From JBBQYA01 sp031412335 (GTDB taxonomy: Bacteria > Bacteroidota > Bacteroidia > Sphingobacteriales > Sphingobacteriaceae), in assembly GCA_031412335.1 (NCBI GenBank), contig JANOCT010000016.1:142505-206504 (forward strand): a DNA stretch of 64,000 bases, in the 5' to 3' direction. Under the pieces are notes generated by a model. That model ran no database searches and had not been told where the DNA came from. It saw only the letters and a list, made by a program, of their open reading frames with translations. The position numbers were made by a program, and so were the translations under genes. This document shows, in pieces, positions 19,201 through 27,944 of this stretch; positions within the stretch are counted from its first letter, which is position 1, and each line of letters begins with the position of its first letter.

Positions 19201-22112
19201 ATACAACAAACCCAACAAGTCCGCTGGCATTTTTTGATGGACCAAGACCAGATTTATTAAGTCTACAAGCGGCTACACTGCGCGAAACTTTTTCGTTGAG
19301 TATTGATCCTTTGTTTGTAAGTGCAACAGATTTGCATACAAACAATCCATTATTAGATGGTAAAGGAGATACGCTTGATAATGTATTCGTTGACTTTGAT
19401 AATGAAAAAAGAAGTCCTAGAAATCCAGATATTGGAGCAGATGAATTTATTTTAAATGCAATTGATTTGGATGTAATTGATGTAAAACCAGTTGTATTTA
19501 GTTTAGGAACAAATACCATAAGCACAGAAATAGCAAATAGTGGGTTTAATAATTTATCGGGATCAGTTGTTTCATTATCTTACCAAGTAAATGGTGGTGT
19601 ATGGTCCAATCCAGAGACTTTTACTGCTGGGGCATTATTATCAAATCCATATGGAAGTCAGAAATTTAATTTTGCGACTCCTTTTAACGCGGCAACTAAC
19701 GCTAATTTCAATATTTGCGTTCGAATCAATCCTCCGGGTTTAGCTGGAGACGCTGTATCATCTAATAATCAACTTTGTAAAGATATTTGTGTAGGCTTAT
19801 TAGGAGGTACATATCAAGTAGGTGTCGGCAAAACATATCCAACCTTAGCCTCAGCTGCTTCTGCAATATCTTGTGGTATTGTTGGTCCAGTAATTTTTAA
19901 TATTGATGCTGGAGTTTATAACGAAAAAGTAAGTATTGGTAAATTAAAAAATACCTCAGCTGTAAATACAGTTACCTTCAAACCAGCAGTTGCAGGTAGT
20001 TTGGTTGTTTTGACTAGTGGAGCAGCATTAGGTGCTAATGATTTTTACACCTTACAATTAAATGGAGCAACATTTATTAAATTTAAAGACCTTACTATTA
20101 ATAATACCACATTAGGATTTATAAATGGAGCAGGAGTAGCGGTACACTTAACCAATAAGGCCAATAATAACTCCATAAGTAATTGCAAAATTAATGTCGA
20201 TACTTTAGAGTCATTAAATGATGGGTTAATTGGAATTTCTGCTTCCAGTTTAACAAACCCAATAGGATTGGAAAACTCAGGATCAGATAATACATTTGAA
20301 AATAACTCAATCGTTGGCGGTTTTTATGGAATCCGATTAAATGGTAAAGATGATTTTTTACGAGATAATGGAAACTCTATTTTAGGAAATACCATCACAA
20401 AATCATATTCAAACGGTATTTTTTCTCAGTTTGTAAATCTGAAAGAAATTTCTGGAAATACAATTACACCACGTGCTGGTAACGTAAGCAGTATCGGAGT
20501 ATCCATTGCATCTTCGAGATCAAATTTAATCATTGATAAAAACAAGATTAATCAAGCAGGTGAGTATGGAATATTGTTCGATAGAGTGAATGGTATTGAT
20601 GCGGTTGAGTTGAAAAATAATATGATCGGTGGTGGTTTTACTTCTAATGATAAAGGAGCTGCGGTGAATATTTTTGAATCAGAGCGAATGGCTTTTTATT
20701 ATAATTCGTTGAGTTTTGAGGGTAAAGGAAAGGATAGCTCATCAGCTACTTTAAATATTTCAGGCAAAACCTCTAACATTTCTCTTTTCAATAATAATAT
20801 AGCAAATCTTGGAGATGGATATGTGATTGTAAATAGTTCTCCAATTGATACGGCAATTATTGCAGCAGATTTTAATAATTATTTTTCAACCAGTGAGGAT
20901 TCTTTAGCCAGATTTAAAGGAATAACTATTGAAGATTTAGTTTCATATCAAGAAATAACAAAGCTAGACACATCAAGTATTAGCTTCAAGCCTGAGTATT
21001 TCGGTGAACTTGATTTACATACTTCTAGTACTAATTTAGATAAAGCTGCTAAACCTTTATCGTTTGTTACCACCGATATTGATGGTGAATTAAGAAACAT
21101 CACTACACCAGATATTGGTGCAGATGAATATACGGCACAAGGTAATTTAAAGGTATTGACGTTCATCTCTCCTCAAAATGGAGATATTGTAAATGATACT
21201 ACTGATGTAATTGTAACTCTACAAAATATTGGAAATAGTAGAATTGCAGAATACCCAATAACATATACGATTACAGATTTAGGTACTAATTTAGTTGATA
21301 CCCTAATTTTTGATTTCGTTGAAGATATCTTAACTCCAAATGATCCATTTTTAGACTTTTCTTTTAGAAGCACATTTATTCCAAAAGGAACTGGGAATTA
21401 TAGAATTTGTGTTAAGGCAGATTTTCCAGACGATATTGATACACTTGACAATACTTTGTGTATAAATTTTAGCTCTGGCATTTCTGACATTTTAGATGGT
21501 TCAGTGCTTGGCTTTGTTTCTCCTACAACTGATCAGATTTTTGGTCCAACTCCTATAACTGTTTCTATAAAAAATGTAGGTTTTAAAGAAATGACGGCAT
21601 TTGATGTTCAATACAAAAATGATGGAGTTGTTTTTAGTACTCAACCATATTTAGGAAGTCCATTATTAAGAGGTCAAACCACTAATTTTACTTTCCCAAC
21701 TTCATTGATTCTTCCATGTATTCAACCACAAAAGATTGTAATATCTTTATTTGTTCCTGGTGATTTAGTGCAATTGAATGATACAATAGTAAGAACAATG
21801 CTGCCTACTAGTAGTGCGGCGTGTCAAACCAGTATACAATCACAACCTACATCAATTGGGTTCTTAAATGTATATCCAAATCCGAGCAACGGAATTTTAA
21901 GTGTTGATGTTTCTTTGATAGAATCATCAAATACCAAAATAGAAGTTCTTGATTTATTAGGTAAAACAATCCAAACCATTAATCAATTTGTTCCAGTAAA
22001 TGAGGTTGTTACAATTCCAGTAAATATTTCAGATTTGCCTCAAGGAATGTACTTCATCAGATTGAGTGATGATAAAAGTTCTGAGATTAGAAGAATAACT
22101 ATTGTGGAATAA
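16296..22112 (+). CDS. Giant secreted beta-helix repeat protein, T9SS type A (1938 aa)
   Basis: This is a paralogue of the 2767-residue protein directly upstream, 40 bp away, and probably in the same transcript. A signal peptide covers about residues 1-28 (cleavage around LLFSQ). Three beta-helix units of about 570 residues begin near bases 16390, 18118 and 19795. Each opens with L-x-G-x-Y-x-(V/I)-G...F, followed by GPV-x-F-x-I, and closes with PDIGADEF/Y and a CARDB-like stretch with CVR. It lacks the N-terminal GEVED domain of its neighbour. The last 80 residues are a T9SS type A domain (LNVYPNPSNGILSV ... LPQGMYFIRL). A strong terminator follows the stop by 18 bp. Function is unknown; a surface-displayed adhesin or a glycan-binding or degrading protein is possible. 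Confidence 0.9.
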   Translation: MNKFLNRIFVFSITLAIVFGNAELLFSQVVPTLRGTYKIGPNEVAPNFKNITDAAIAVSNSRVLGRVVFEIKSGVYSERPRFFKFLGASDKNNVVFKSETNNAADVIIIGITEKKAFNHHIVRFQGASFTTLEAVTVINQNSLSDGFASAIHLTRSSRSNVIRNCVLKVDSTITLNSNYSVIISTDEKTMVGLDTNASRTTIEGNQIIGGFFGIKLLGFSPTYRDNQNRIDGNTFRGQYNAAIFADNNDFTSISNNDIKLRAIISNLRYGIYLNYCNGNYSIDNNKLQDCGAFGLYLSNSVGGSRSLIFNNTVTGRFNQTSLAYGMYLTDVQNAKIYFNSINFSGGKFQAGSFDNNSAFVITNSSSTSPKPSRKNIVKNNIFYSRNGAFAYLIKALANVDSSNYNNYFVTGGTGVAQFVFFNGNRIDITALKAAASKDSKSISIDPGFVSNSDLHITTNAVVRKADYTNLVLNDFEKTPRDKRFPDIGADEFIRDSTDLEVFEFPEDFIPKVGSNVLRVVLKNDGLKPLSGQVSLSYSINNGAFTSPQNVVLSGLTTPYSTQNVSFTTPWNIAAVGAYNVCVRVEPTTRIPGDDYSANETYCDSLRVGLSGIYTIAGLNPDFLTFQSAVSTLNTAGVGGPVIFNIRPSTLAGQATINRIRGSSAINNVTFKSEAGSAANVIITAAGSGANFHTIRLSNASNITFRDITVENTSGTLAAAFHLTNQAENITITDCNIRVNDLTTLNEKIIGIVASSPSATPFFLNTTGNNANNITITNNFIRGGYAGIQLVGNTITQKIKGMVINNNIIDSTFFYGINTQFANSTSISNNRINMRSNSSILGTGINVAYLNDSTKISGNYVRNAGLYGINLTNAEGVGKTIVVSNNMIPGGFKAQTLSSGAAIYFIDVNKVDLYNNSLNYDRLNGYAFFLTTGANVNSKNNIFSNSVGGTAYYITVPLAIGLSDNNNFFNTTNPTSPLAFFDGPRPDLLSLQAATLRETFSLSIDPLFVSATDLHTNNPLLDGKGDTLDNVFVDFDNEKRSPRNPDIGADEFILNAIDLDVIDVKPVVFSLGTNTISTEIANSGFNNLSGSVVSLSYQVNGGVWSNPETFTAGALLSNPYGSQKFNFATPFNAATNANFNICVRINPPGLAGDAVSSNNQLCKDICVGLLGGTYQVGVGKTYPTLASAASAISCGIVGPVIFNIDAGVYNEKVSIGKLKNTSAVNTVTFKPAVAGSLVVLTSGAALGANDFYTLQLNGATFIKFKDLTINNTTLGFINGAGVAVHLTNKANNNSISNCKINVDTLESLNDGLIGISASSLTNPIGLENSGSDNTFENNSIVGGFYGIRLNGKDDFLRDNGNSILGNTITKSYSNGIFSQFVNLKEISGNTITPRAGNVSSIGVSIASSRSNLIIDKNKINQAGEYGILFDRVNGIDAVELKNNMIGGGFTSNDKGAAVNIFESERMAFYYNSLSFEGKGKDSSSATLNISGKTSNISLFNNNIANLGDGYVIVNSSPIDTAIIAADFNNYFSTSEDSLARFKGITIEDLVSYQEITKLDTSSISFKPEYFGELDLHTSSTNLDKAAKPLSFVTTDIDGELRNITTPDIGADEYTAQGNLKVLTFISPQNGDIVNDTTDVIVTLQNIGNSRIAEYPITYTITDLGTNLVDTLIFDFVEDILTPNDPFLDFSFRSTFIPKGTGNYRICVKADFPDDIDTLDNTLCINFSSGISDILDGSVLGFVSPTTDQIFGPTPITVSIKNVGFKEMTAFDVQYKNDGVVFSTQPYLGSPLLRGQTTNFTFPTSLILPCIQPQKIVISLFVPGDLVQLNDTIVRTMLPTSSAACQTSIQSQPTSIGFLNVYPNPSNGILSVDVSLIESSNTKIEVLDLLGKTIQTINQFVPVNEVVTIPVNISDLPQGMYFIRLSDDKSSEIRRITIVE
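16390..21130 (+). repeat. Three protein-level tandem units inside the 1938-aa protein
   Basis: Units start near 16390, 18118 and 19795, spaced about 1.7 kb. Each ends in a DIGADE motif near 17755, 19430 and 21115. They match the four units of the upstream gene in length and order of motifs, making seven related units across the two genes. Confidence 0.72.
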
Positions 22113-22130
22113 TTAAGATTTAATGATTTA

Positions 22131-22170
22131 AAAAAAAAGCCTTTTACATTTTGTAAAAGGCTTTTTTTTT
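22131..22170 (+). terminator. Rho-independent terminator after the giant gene pair
   Basis: An 18-bp stem (22131-22148 with 22152-22169) with a 3-base loop ends in a long T run. The A run on the left makes it potentially bidirectional. It lies 18 bp after the stop of the 1938-residue protein gene. Confidence 0.92.
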
Positions 22171-22176
22171 GCTTAA

Positions 22177-22395
22177 TCGGGTTTTTATGAGTTCGGCTTG
22201 CCCACTCAGAATTCTACGGTATCCTTGGAAGTTTTTAATATGTTAGGAGTTAAAGTGGAAAGTATAATAACTAATCAGATTCTTTCTTTTAATCAATCTT
22301 TAACCTGGGATTCAAGCAATTTGCAAAGAGGGAATTACATTATTAAATTAAATGTAAATGGTAAACTGGAAAATTATCGTTTTATAGCAAATTGA
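22177..22395 (+). pseudogene. Orphan fragment of a T9SS type A sorting domain
   Basis: From the stop at 22174-22176 the frame is open for 72 codons and encodes about 55 recognisable residues of a type A sorting domain: VSLEVFNMLGVKVES, a SLTWDSSNLQRGNYIIKLN core and a final YRFIAN. The upstream YPNP start of the domain, any signal peptide and any ATG in a sensible place are missing; the only early start-like codon is TTG at 22198. It sits 7 bp after a strong terminator. It is best read as the 3' relic of a third secreted-protein gene lost by deletion or recombination. The 22396-22527 gap behind it holds only a 9-bp AT hairpin. Confidence 0.7.
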
Positions 22396-22527
22396 TTTTA
22401 GGTTAAATCTAAACGAAAAATCAAACATTGAAAAGGTTGAACATAACTAGCTCCGAGTTAAAGACGTTAATAAATAATACGGCAAACTTTTAACTATAAA
22501 AAGTTTGAACATTTTTAAAAAAAATTA

Positions 22528-24354
22528 TTATTTAATTTTTTTAACTTCTCTAGCTTTTCGTTGTTGTTGCGCTTTGGTTATTTCTTCCAACTTAGTTTGG
22601 AAAGTTGATTTTTTGCCTTCCGGTTTTTTCTTATTTTCCTGAATTTGAGCATGAAGCTTATCTTCATCCACAAATTTTCGGATAAAATATTGCTGACCAA
22701 ATGTGATCATATTGGCACAGAAGTAATAATAATTCAACCCAGATGAAACACTGTTTAAAAAACCCATAAACATAACCGGCATGATATATCCCATCCATTT
22801 CATTTGTCCGGTTGCGCCACTTATCTGATTATTCATTCGGGTGTAAAGTAGGGTAGAAGCAGTCATTAGCAAACACATTAAACTAACATGGTTTCCGTAA
22901 ATGAAATCAATAATTGGAACTTGGCCGAAATCCCAGATTGAATCATAGGTTGACAAATCATTAACCCATAAAAAACCTTGTTGTCTTAATTCAATTGAGG
23001 TAGGGAAAAAATTAAAAAATGCAATTAAAATGGGCATTTGGAGCAATAATGGCAAACAACCACCTAAAGGATTAACTCCAGCTTTTTTATATAATTTAAG
23101 ATATTCTTGCTGTAATCTAGTTGGATCGTCTTCTCCTAATTTGGCTTTTATCTCATCCATTTCTGGTTTCAGCACTTTCATTTTTGCTGTCGACATATAG
23201 GATTTAAATGTCAAGGGGAGTAACACAACTTTTAATAAAATGGTTAAAACCAAAATGATAATACCATAATTAAGATTAAAACCACTTAGGAAACTAAATA
23301 CTGGCAGTACAGCATATCGGTTTATGTATTTTAATGGTCCCCAACCCAGATTTATTTGTTTTTCCAGATCCAAGTCGTAATTATTCAACGTGTAATATTT
23401 ATTCGGGCCAATATACATTTGCAAGCCAATTGTTTGATTAGCTGCTGCTGTTAATGGGAATTTAAGATTGGCCGTCATTCTTTTTATACTGCCGGGCTCT
23501 ATTGCTGTGCTGGTTTCTAGTTCCGACTTTTGAATCTTATCTTTTGCAATTAAGGTAGTTGTAAAAAAATGTTGTTTAAAAGAAACCCATTTCATAACCT
23601 CTGCTGGGCTTTCTTTTTTATCTTCAGCTACAGGCAAATTATCAATATCTCCTTCTGCTGTGCGGTAATAAATTCCAGAATACTGCAACTCGGTTTTATA
23701 ATCTTTTTCTGTTTGAAGAAGAATAGCATCCCATTTAAAATCAACTGTTGAACTTCCAGATTTAAGAATACTTTGCAAACCAACCATATTCACATCCAAA
23801 TCTACCATGTAGGATTTTGGTGAGAGTTTGTAAGTATATTCTATGTATTGACTAGCAGATACAGCTAAGCGGAACGAAATTTTGCTTTTGTCAGAAACAT
23901 CTGACGATCTGGTAAACAACCTAGAAGAAGTAGTTAGCATTTCCTGCTGTGTTGGCAAGCTAAAACCAAAGCTATTCGACTTATTATTTAATAAGTTTAG
24001 CGGTTTGCCATCGTACGTTTTATAGTCTTTAAGCTCTGCAGATTTAATCTGAGCTCCTTTATTACTGATGGTAAGTTTTAATAATTCGTTTTCAACAACA
24101 AACGTTTCTTGTTGAATAGAACTATCTGATTTGAAAATACTTTTGGCGGCAGTTTCTTGTTCTACAACTGCTGCAATAGCAACAGAATCGTTTTTCTTAA
24201 GCTCAGCAGCTAATGGTTTTACTTTTGATAATTTGACCGAATCCTCTATTCGTTGAAGTTCTTTAATTTCCGAATCACTCGGAGAGGTGAAATAACTGAA
24301 TCCCAATAATATTGCTCCTATCAGAAGCAGACCAGTAGTTGTATTTTTATCCAT
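22528..24354 (-). CDS. yidC: Membrane protein insertase YidC
   Basis: YidC inserts and folds inner-membrane proteins, alone or with SecYEG. The 608-residue protein has the Gram-negative plan: an N-terminal membrane anchor (GLLLIGAILLGFSYF), a large periplasmic domain to about residue 350, and then a conserved five-helix core. The core includes the LPLTFKSYMSTAKMKVL segment and GGCLPLLLQMPILIAFFNFF near residues 430-450. The C-terminus is a basic lysine-rich tail (RKAREVKKIK) typical of the Bacteroidota form, which can contact ribosomes. Its ATG overlaps the pyrG stop by one base (TAATG), so translation is probably coupled. Confidence 0.97.
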   Translation of the reverse strand: MDKNTTTGLLLIGAILLGFSYFTSPSDSEIKELQRIEDSVKLSKVKPLAAELKKNDSVAIAAVVEQETAAKSIFKSDSSIQQETFVVENELLKLTISNKGAQIKSAELKDYKTYDGKPLNLLNNKSNSFGFSLPTQQEMLTTSSRLFTRSSDVSDKSKISFRLAVSASQYIEYTYKLSPKSYMVDLDVNMVGLQSILKSGSSTVDFKWDAILLQTEKDYKTELQYSGIYYRTAEGDIDNLPVAEDKKESPAEVMKWVSFKQHFFTTTLIAKDKIQKSELETSTAIEPGSIKRMTANLKFPLTAAANQTIGLQMYIGPNKYYTLNNYDLDLEKQINLGWGPLKYINRYAVLPVFSFLSGFNLNYGIIILVLTILLKVVLLPLTFKSYMSTAKMKVLKPEMDEIKAKLGEDDPTRLQQEYLKLYKKAGVNPLGGCLPLLLQMPILIAFFNFFPTSIELRQQGFLWVNDLSTYDSIWDFGQVPIIDFIYGNHVSLMCLLMTASTLLYTRMNNQISGATGQMKWMGYIMPVMFMGFLNSVSSGLNYYYFCANMITFGQQYFIRKFVDEDKLHAQIQENKKKPEGKKSTFQTKLEEITKAQQQRKAREVKKIK

Positions 24355-26012
24355 TAAATTTTTGATTCAGAGCGAATGCTCATTTTTCTTTCTTTTCCTT
24401 CTTTTTCGCTTGCTTTATAAATTTTGCATGCTTCCACAAATTTTACAAAAAGTGGGTGCGGGTTTGCAACGGTACTTTTTAATTCTGGATGAAACTGTAC
24501 ACCAACAAAAAATGGGTGGTTTTTAAGTTCCATTATTTCAACTAAGCCTGTTGCTGGATTTGTGCCCGTGGCAACTAAACCAGCTTCATTATATGCATCG
24601 AGGTATTGATTGTTAAATTCGTAACGATGGCGATGGCGTTCCGATATTTTTGACTTACCATAAATAGCGGCAGCCTTACTTCCTTTTTTCAATTCGCAAG
24701 GATAAGCACCCAAACGCATTGTACCACCTTTATTTACCACCTTTTTTTGTTCCTCCATCATTCCAATAACAGGGTTTGATGTATGCTCATCCATTTCTGT
24801 TGAATTGGCACCTTTTAGTTTCAAAATGGTTCGACCAAATTCAATTACAGCACATTGCATTCCTAAACAAATACCTAGGAATGGAATATTGTTTTCGCGA
24901 ATAAAACGGATAGCAGCAATTTTACCTTCCAATCCACGGCTACCAAAACCAGGAGCAACTAATACACCGTGCAAATTTCCCAATCGCTCTTTTACATCAC
25001 TTTCATTCAAATATTCAGATTGTATGCACTCAACTTTTACTTTACACTCATTTACTGTTCCTGCGTGGATAAATGCTTCTGTAATCGATTTATAGGCATC
25101 GGGCAATTCAACATATTTGCCAACTAATCCAATTCTTATTTCCGAAGTTGGGTTTTTAAGTCTACCTAAAAATGCTTTCCAGCTTGTTAAATCCGGATCA
25201 TTTTTTAGTGGCAGTTTAAGTTTGGTTAATACTGTTTTGTCTAATTGTTCCTTTAACATCAATAAAGGAACATCATAAATGGTAGCTGCATCTATTGATT
25301 CCACCACGGCATTCAAATTTACATTACAAAACAAGGCTATTTTTTTACGAATATCCATGTTTAATGAATGTTCTGTTCGGCAAACTAAAATATCTGGCTG
25401 AATACCATATTCTAATAGCATTTTAACCGAATGCTGAGTAGGTTTTGTTTTTAATTCTCCAGCTGCGGATAAATAAGGAATCAAGGTTAAATGGATAACA
25501 ATTGCATTGCTCGATCCAAGTTCCCATTTTAATTGTCGCACTGCTTCAATGTATGGCAACGATTCTATATCTCCAACCGTTCCGCCTAATTCAGTGATTA
25601 CAATATCAAATTCATTGTTTTCGCCAAGTAATTGGATGTTGTGTTTAATTTCGTCGGTTATATGCGGTATCACCTGAACAGTTTTACCTAAAAATACGCC
25701 TGCACGTTCTTTATTAATAACATTTTGATAAATACGACCAGTGGTAATATTATTTGCCTGTGAAGTTGGTACATTTAGAAAACGCTCGTAATGACCTAAA
25801 TCCAAATCGGTTTCTGCACCATCTTCTGTTACATAGCATTCGCCATGTTCATACGGATTTAGCGTTCCAGGATCAATATTAATATAAGGATCGAATTTTT
25901 GTATCGTTACTCGATAGCCTCTGGACTGTAATAATTTAGCCAGAGATGCAGAAATAATGCCTTTACCGAGTGATGAAGTAACTCCTCCCGTAACAAAGAT
26001 ATACTTGGTCAT
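24354..26012 (-). CDS. pyrG: CTP synthase
   Basis: CTP synthase makes CTP from UTP, ATP and glutamine, the last step of pyrimidine nucleotide synthesis. The 552-residue protein starts MTKYIFVTGGVTSSLGKGI, the ATP-binding P-loop of the synthase domain (residues 1-270). It also carries DPYINIDPGTLNPYEHGE and EDGAETDLDLGHYERF. The class I glutamine amidotransferase domain follows, with the GICLGMQ nucleophile cysteine near residue 383 and FHPE near residue 515. It is the first gene of a pyrG-yidC pair, with a 1-base overlap. A possible -7 box (TATTTTTG on the minus strand, near 26080) lies about 65 bases upstream. Confidence 0.98.
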   Translation of the reverse strand: MTKYIFVTGGVTSSLGKGIISASLAKLLQSRGYRVTIQKFDPYINIDPGTLNPYEHGECYVTEDGAETDLDLGHYERFLNVPTSQANNITTGRIYQNVINKERAGVFLGKTVQVIPHITDEIKHNIQLLGENNEFDIVITELGGTVGDIESLPYIEAVRQLKWELGSSNAIVIHLTLIPYLSAAGELKTKPTQHSVKMLLEYGIQPDILVCRTEHSLNMDIRKKIALFCNVNLNAVVESIDAATIYDVPLLMLKEQLDKTVLTKLKLPLKNDPDLTSWKAFLGRLKNPTSEIRIGLVGKYVELPDAYKSITEAFIHAGTVNECKVKVECIQSEYLNESDVKERLGNLHGVLVAPGFGSRGLEGKIAAIRFIRENNIPFLGICLGMQCAVIEFGRTILKLKGANSTEMDEHTSNPVIGMMEEQKKVVNKGGTMRLGAYPCELKKGSKAAAIYGKSKISERHRHRYEFNNQYLDAYNEAGLVATGTNPATGLVEIMELKNHPFFVGVQFHPELKSTVANPHPLFVKFVEACKIYKASEKEGKERKMSIRSESKI

Positions 26013-26164
26013 TGCTTAAATGGTATGTATTTGAACAAAGCTTGGATTAAAAATGAATAATGCTTTGTGTACGGGATGCAAAAATAGAAAAATTAAGGGT
26101 AAAATAGGTTTGTAATTTCTATTTTTTGTAAAAAGCTGGATGGGAGATTGTTAGATAAGCTTTA

Positions 26165-26203
26165 TAATAAAAAAGGGAGAACCAATTTTGTTGGCTCTCC
26201 CTT
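26165..26203 (-). terminator. Terminator after the split metalloprotease gene
   Basis: A 13-bp stem with one mismatch (26173-26185 with 26191-26203) and a 5-base loop lies 17 bp after the stop at 26220. Read on the minus strand it is followed by a T run. Confidence 0.88.
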
Positions 26204-26219
26204 AATTTGAGTTTGTTAT

Positions 26220-27635
26220 TTATTGTCTAACAAACTTCTTAACAAGAATTCTATCATTCATAATTACGTTAATCAAATAAACTCCACTGGATAAATTTGA
26301 CAAGTCGAAAGTTTTTTGATAGCTTCCATTCACATTTTCTGATGGTTCACTTAAAATCAATCTTCCAGTAATATCTCTTAATTCTGCTTTTACATTTACA
26401 CTTTGTTCAAACCAGGTGAATAAGGTAATATTTTGATTGGTAGGATTTGGATAGACTGTAATTGCCTGCTCAAATAAATCTGGTTGAGTAGCCGGAATAT
26501 TATCAATAGGCTTTATTTTAACTTCTTCTCCACCTTGCTGTGGGTTTTCTTGAGGTTGTGGAGGAGTGCCAGCTTTTACATTCGTTATAAAATTTACAGC
26601 ACCTAGTTTATCTGTACCCCCTGACACAAATTGCGACAATGTGTGTTTAAAAACTTTAGTGTCGCGATCTGTAACAGTACCTCTAAGATTAAAATTAAAC
26701 TCAATCGGTCTTTTTTCATTCGGATTTAATGAAATGTTTTTTAAAGTAAATCCATATCGATCAGTTAATCTTATAGAAGTAGAATTAGGTATAAGCGCAA
26801 AACCAGAACCTTTTTTACCAGTTACACTCCATCTGTTATAAAGCTCTTCACCTAGGTCGACACTAAAATCTACAAAATCATTTATGTTTAATAAATTACT
26901 TTTTAAAACGTCTTCAAATTGAATATCAAACTGCATAACAGACGCGGTTCTATTAGCTACTAAGGCATAATGCTGAACTTGATGACCACCTGGACCTGGA
27001 ATAAGCCCATTTACTAAATCCGTTACAATTAGATTGCGAGTGATAATGTCGTTATTGTTCCTAACATTAGTCTTAATCGAATTTTGAAATGTAGGTAGGT
27101 CTTTAACTTCTGTAATAGTCATACCGTATGGTGCACTATATGGTGCAGCCCCAGTACCTGATTCCATTCTTGCCAATAGACATACATCTATTTTTTTTAA
27201 GAACGGATCAAAATCGGGATAAGCACGCGGTTCTTTTACTCTCCATGGAAAAAAGAAAGGCATTTCGGAACCCGGTTGGATAGTTGGAATTATAATACCA
27301 TTACCATTAGGCGTAAATGGCGCTTCTGTTATTTCATCACCAACATCAAGTCCACCAGCTACTGCATTTTTCCAATCCTGATCCCAATCTTCCATTGCTG
27401 AACTCATAGTCCAGTACAATCGTACTGCTTGCCCAATATTTGAATTGGTAGTACAACCAATATTCCGAATTCTAAAATTAACATAGTTATCGGTATTAGC
27501 TCTATATTCAGGATTTTCATGTTCTGTATTAGTAGTACCTGCTGAATTTCTAGTCCAAATATCCGGGCTATTCCAAATATCCCAATGAATTTGGTTGTTT
27601 TGCTCATCATATACATCTTCATAACTATCGCGCAT
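26220..27635 (-). CDS. C-terminal half of a T9SS type A secreted protein, cut off from its N-terminus
   Basis: This 471-residue reading frame has no signal peptide, yet ends in a clear T9SS type A sorting domain (about residues 395-471: ITVYPNPTNQNITL, LRDITGRLILSE, LSSGVYLINV). The ATG at 27635 is unlikely to be a true start: the same frame is open for another 103 codons upstream, with protein-like composition (for example SISCKCAPGS and YGGVPPYYYYWEPLTG), back to a TAA at 27947-27945. That TAA ends the metalloprotease frame, and both are in the same reading frame. The middle part resembles an extracellular beta-sandwich protein, with no catalytic motif recognised. As it stands, this product could not be exported alone. 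Confidence 0.6.
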   Translation of the reverse strand: MRDSYEDVYDEQNNQIHWDIWNSPDIWTRNSAGTTNTEHENPEYRANTDNYVNFRIRNIGCTTNSNIGQAVRLYWTMSSAMEDWDQDWKNAVAGGLDVGDEITEAPFTPNGNGIIIPTIQPGSEMPFFFPWRVKEPRAYPDFDPFLKKIDVCLLARMESGTGAAPYSAPYGMTITEVKDLPTFQNSIKTNVRNNNDIITRNLIVTDLVNGLIPGPGGHQVQHYALVANRTASVMQFDIQFEDVLKSNLLNINDFVDFSVDLGEELYNRWSVTGKKGSGFALIPNSTSIRLTDRYGFTLKNISLNPNEKRPIEFNFNLRGTVTDRDTKVFKHTLSQFVSGGTDKLGAVNFITNVKAGTPPQPQENPQQGGEEVKIKPIDNIPATQPDLFEQAITVYPNPTNQNITLFTWFEQSVNVKAELRDITGRLILSEPSENVNGSYQKTFDLSNLSSGVYLINVIMNDRILVKKFVRQ

Positions 27636-27944
27636 GGCATAGTTTACTGTTTGAGAGGTTGTTAGATCTACTTCTATGATTCTACTTGTTACTGTAGGTT
27701 CAGCAGCATTATCAATTACCGTTAGTTTGTATTTAACTTTCCGAAATCCATTAACTAATGAACAAGTAACTACAGTAGGTTGCTCAAAATAGGAATTATT
27801 TAAAGTGGCAGTATTACCAGTTAGTGGCTCCCAATAATAATAGTACGGAGGAACACCACCATAAATTCTAGGTTGTAAAATAGGTTTTACACCATTTGAG
27901 GTAGAACCTGGTGCACATTTACAAGAAATACTAATACCTTCTAG

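Noticed and set aside
8842..21130. Regular repeats as a possible CRISPR or DNA tandem array
   Set aside because: The period is about 1.7 kb and conserved only at protein level; there are no short identical repeats with spacers.
22483..22507. 9-bp AT hairpin between the sorting-domain remnant and yidC as a terminator
   Set aside because: The stem is mostly A-T and no T run follows directly on either strand.
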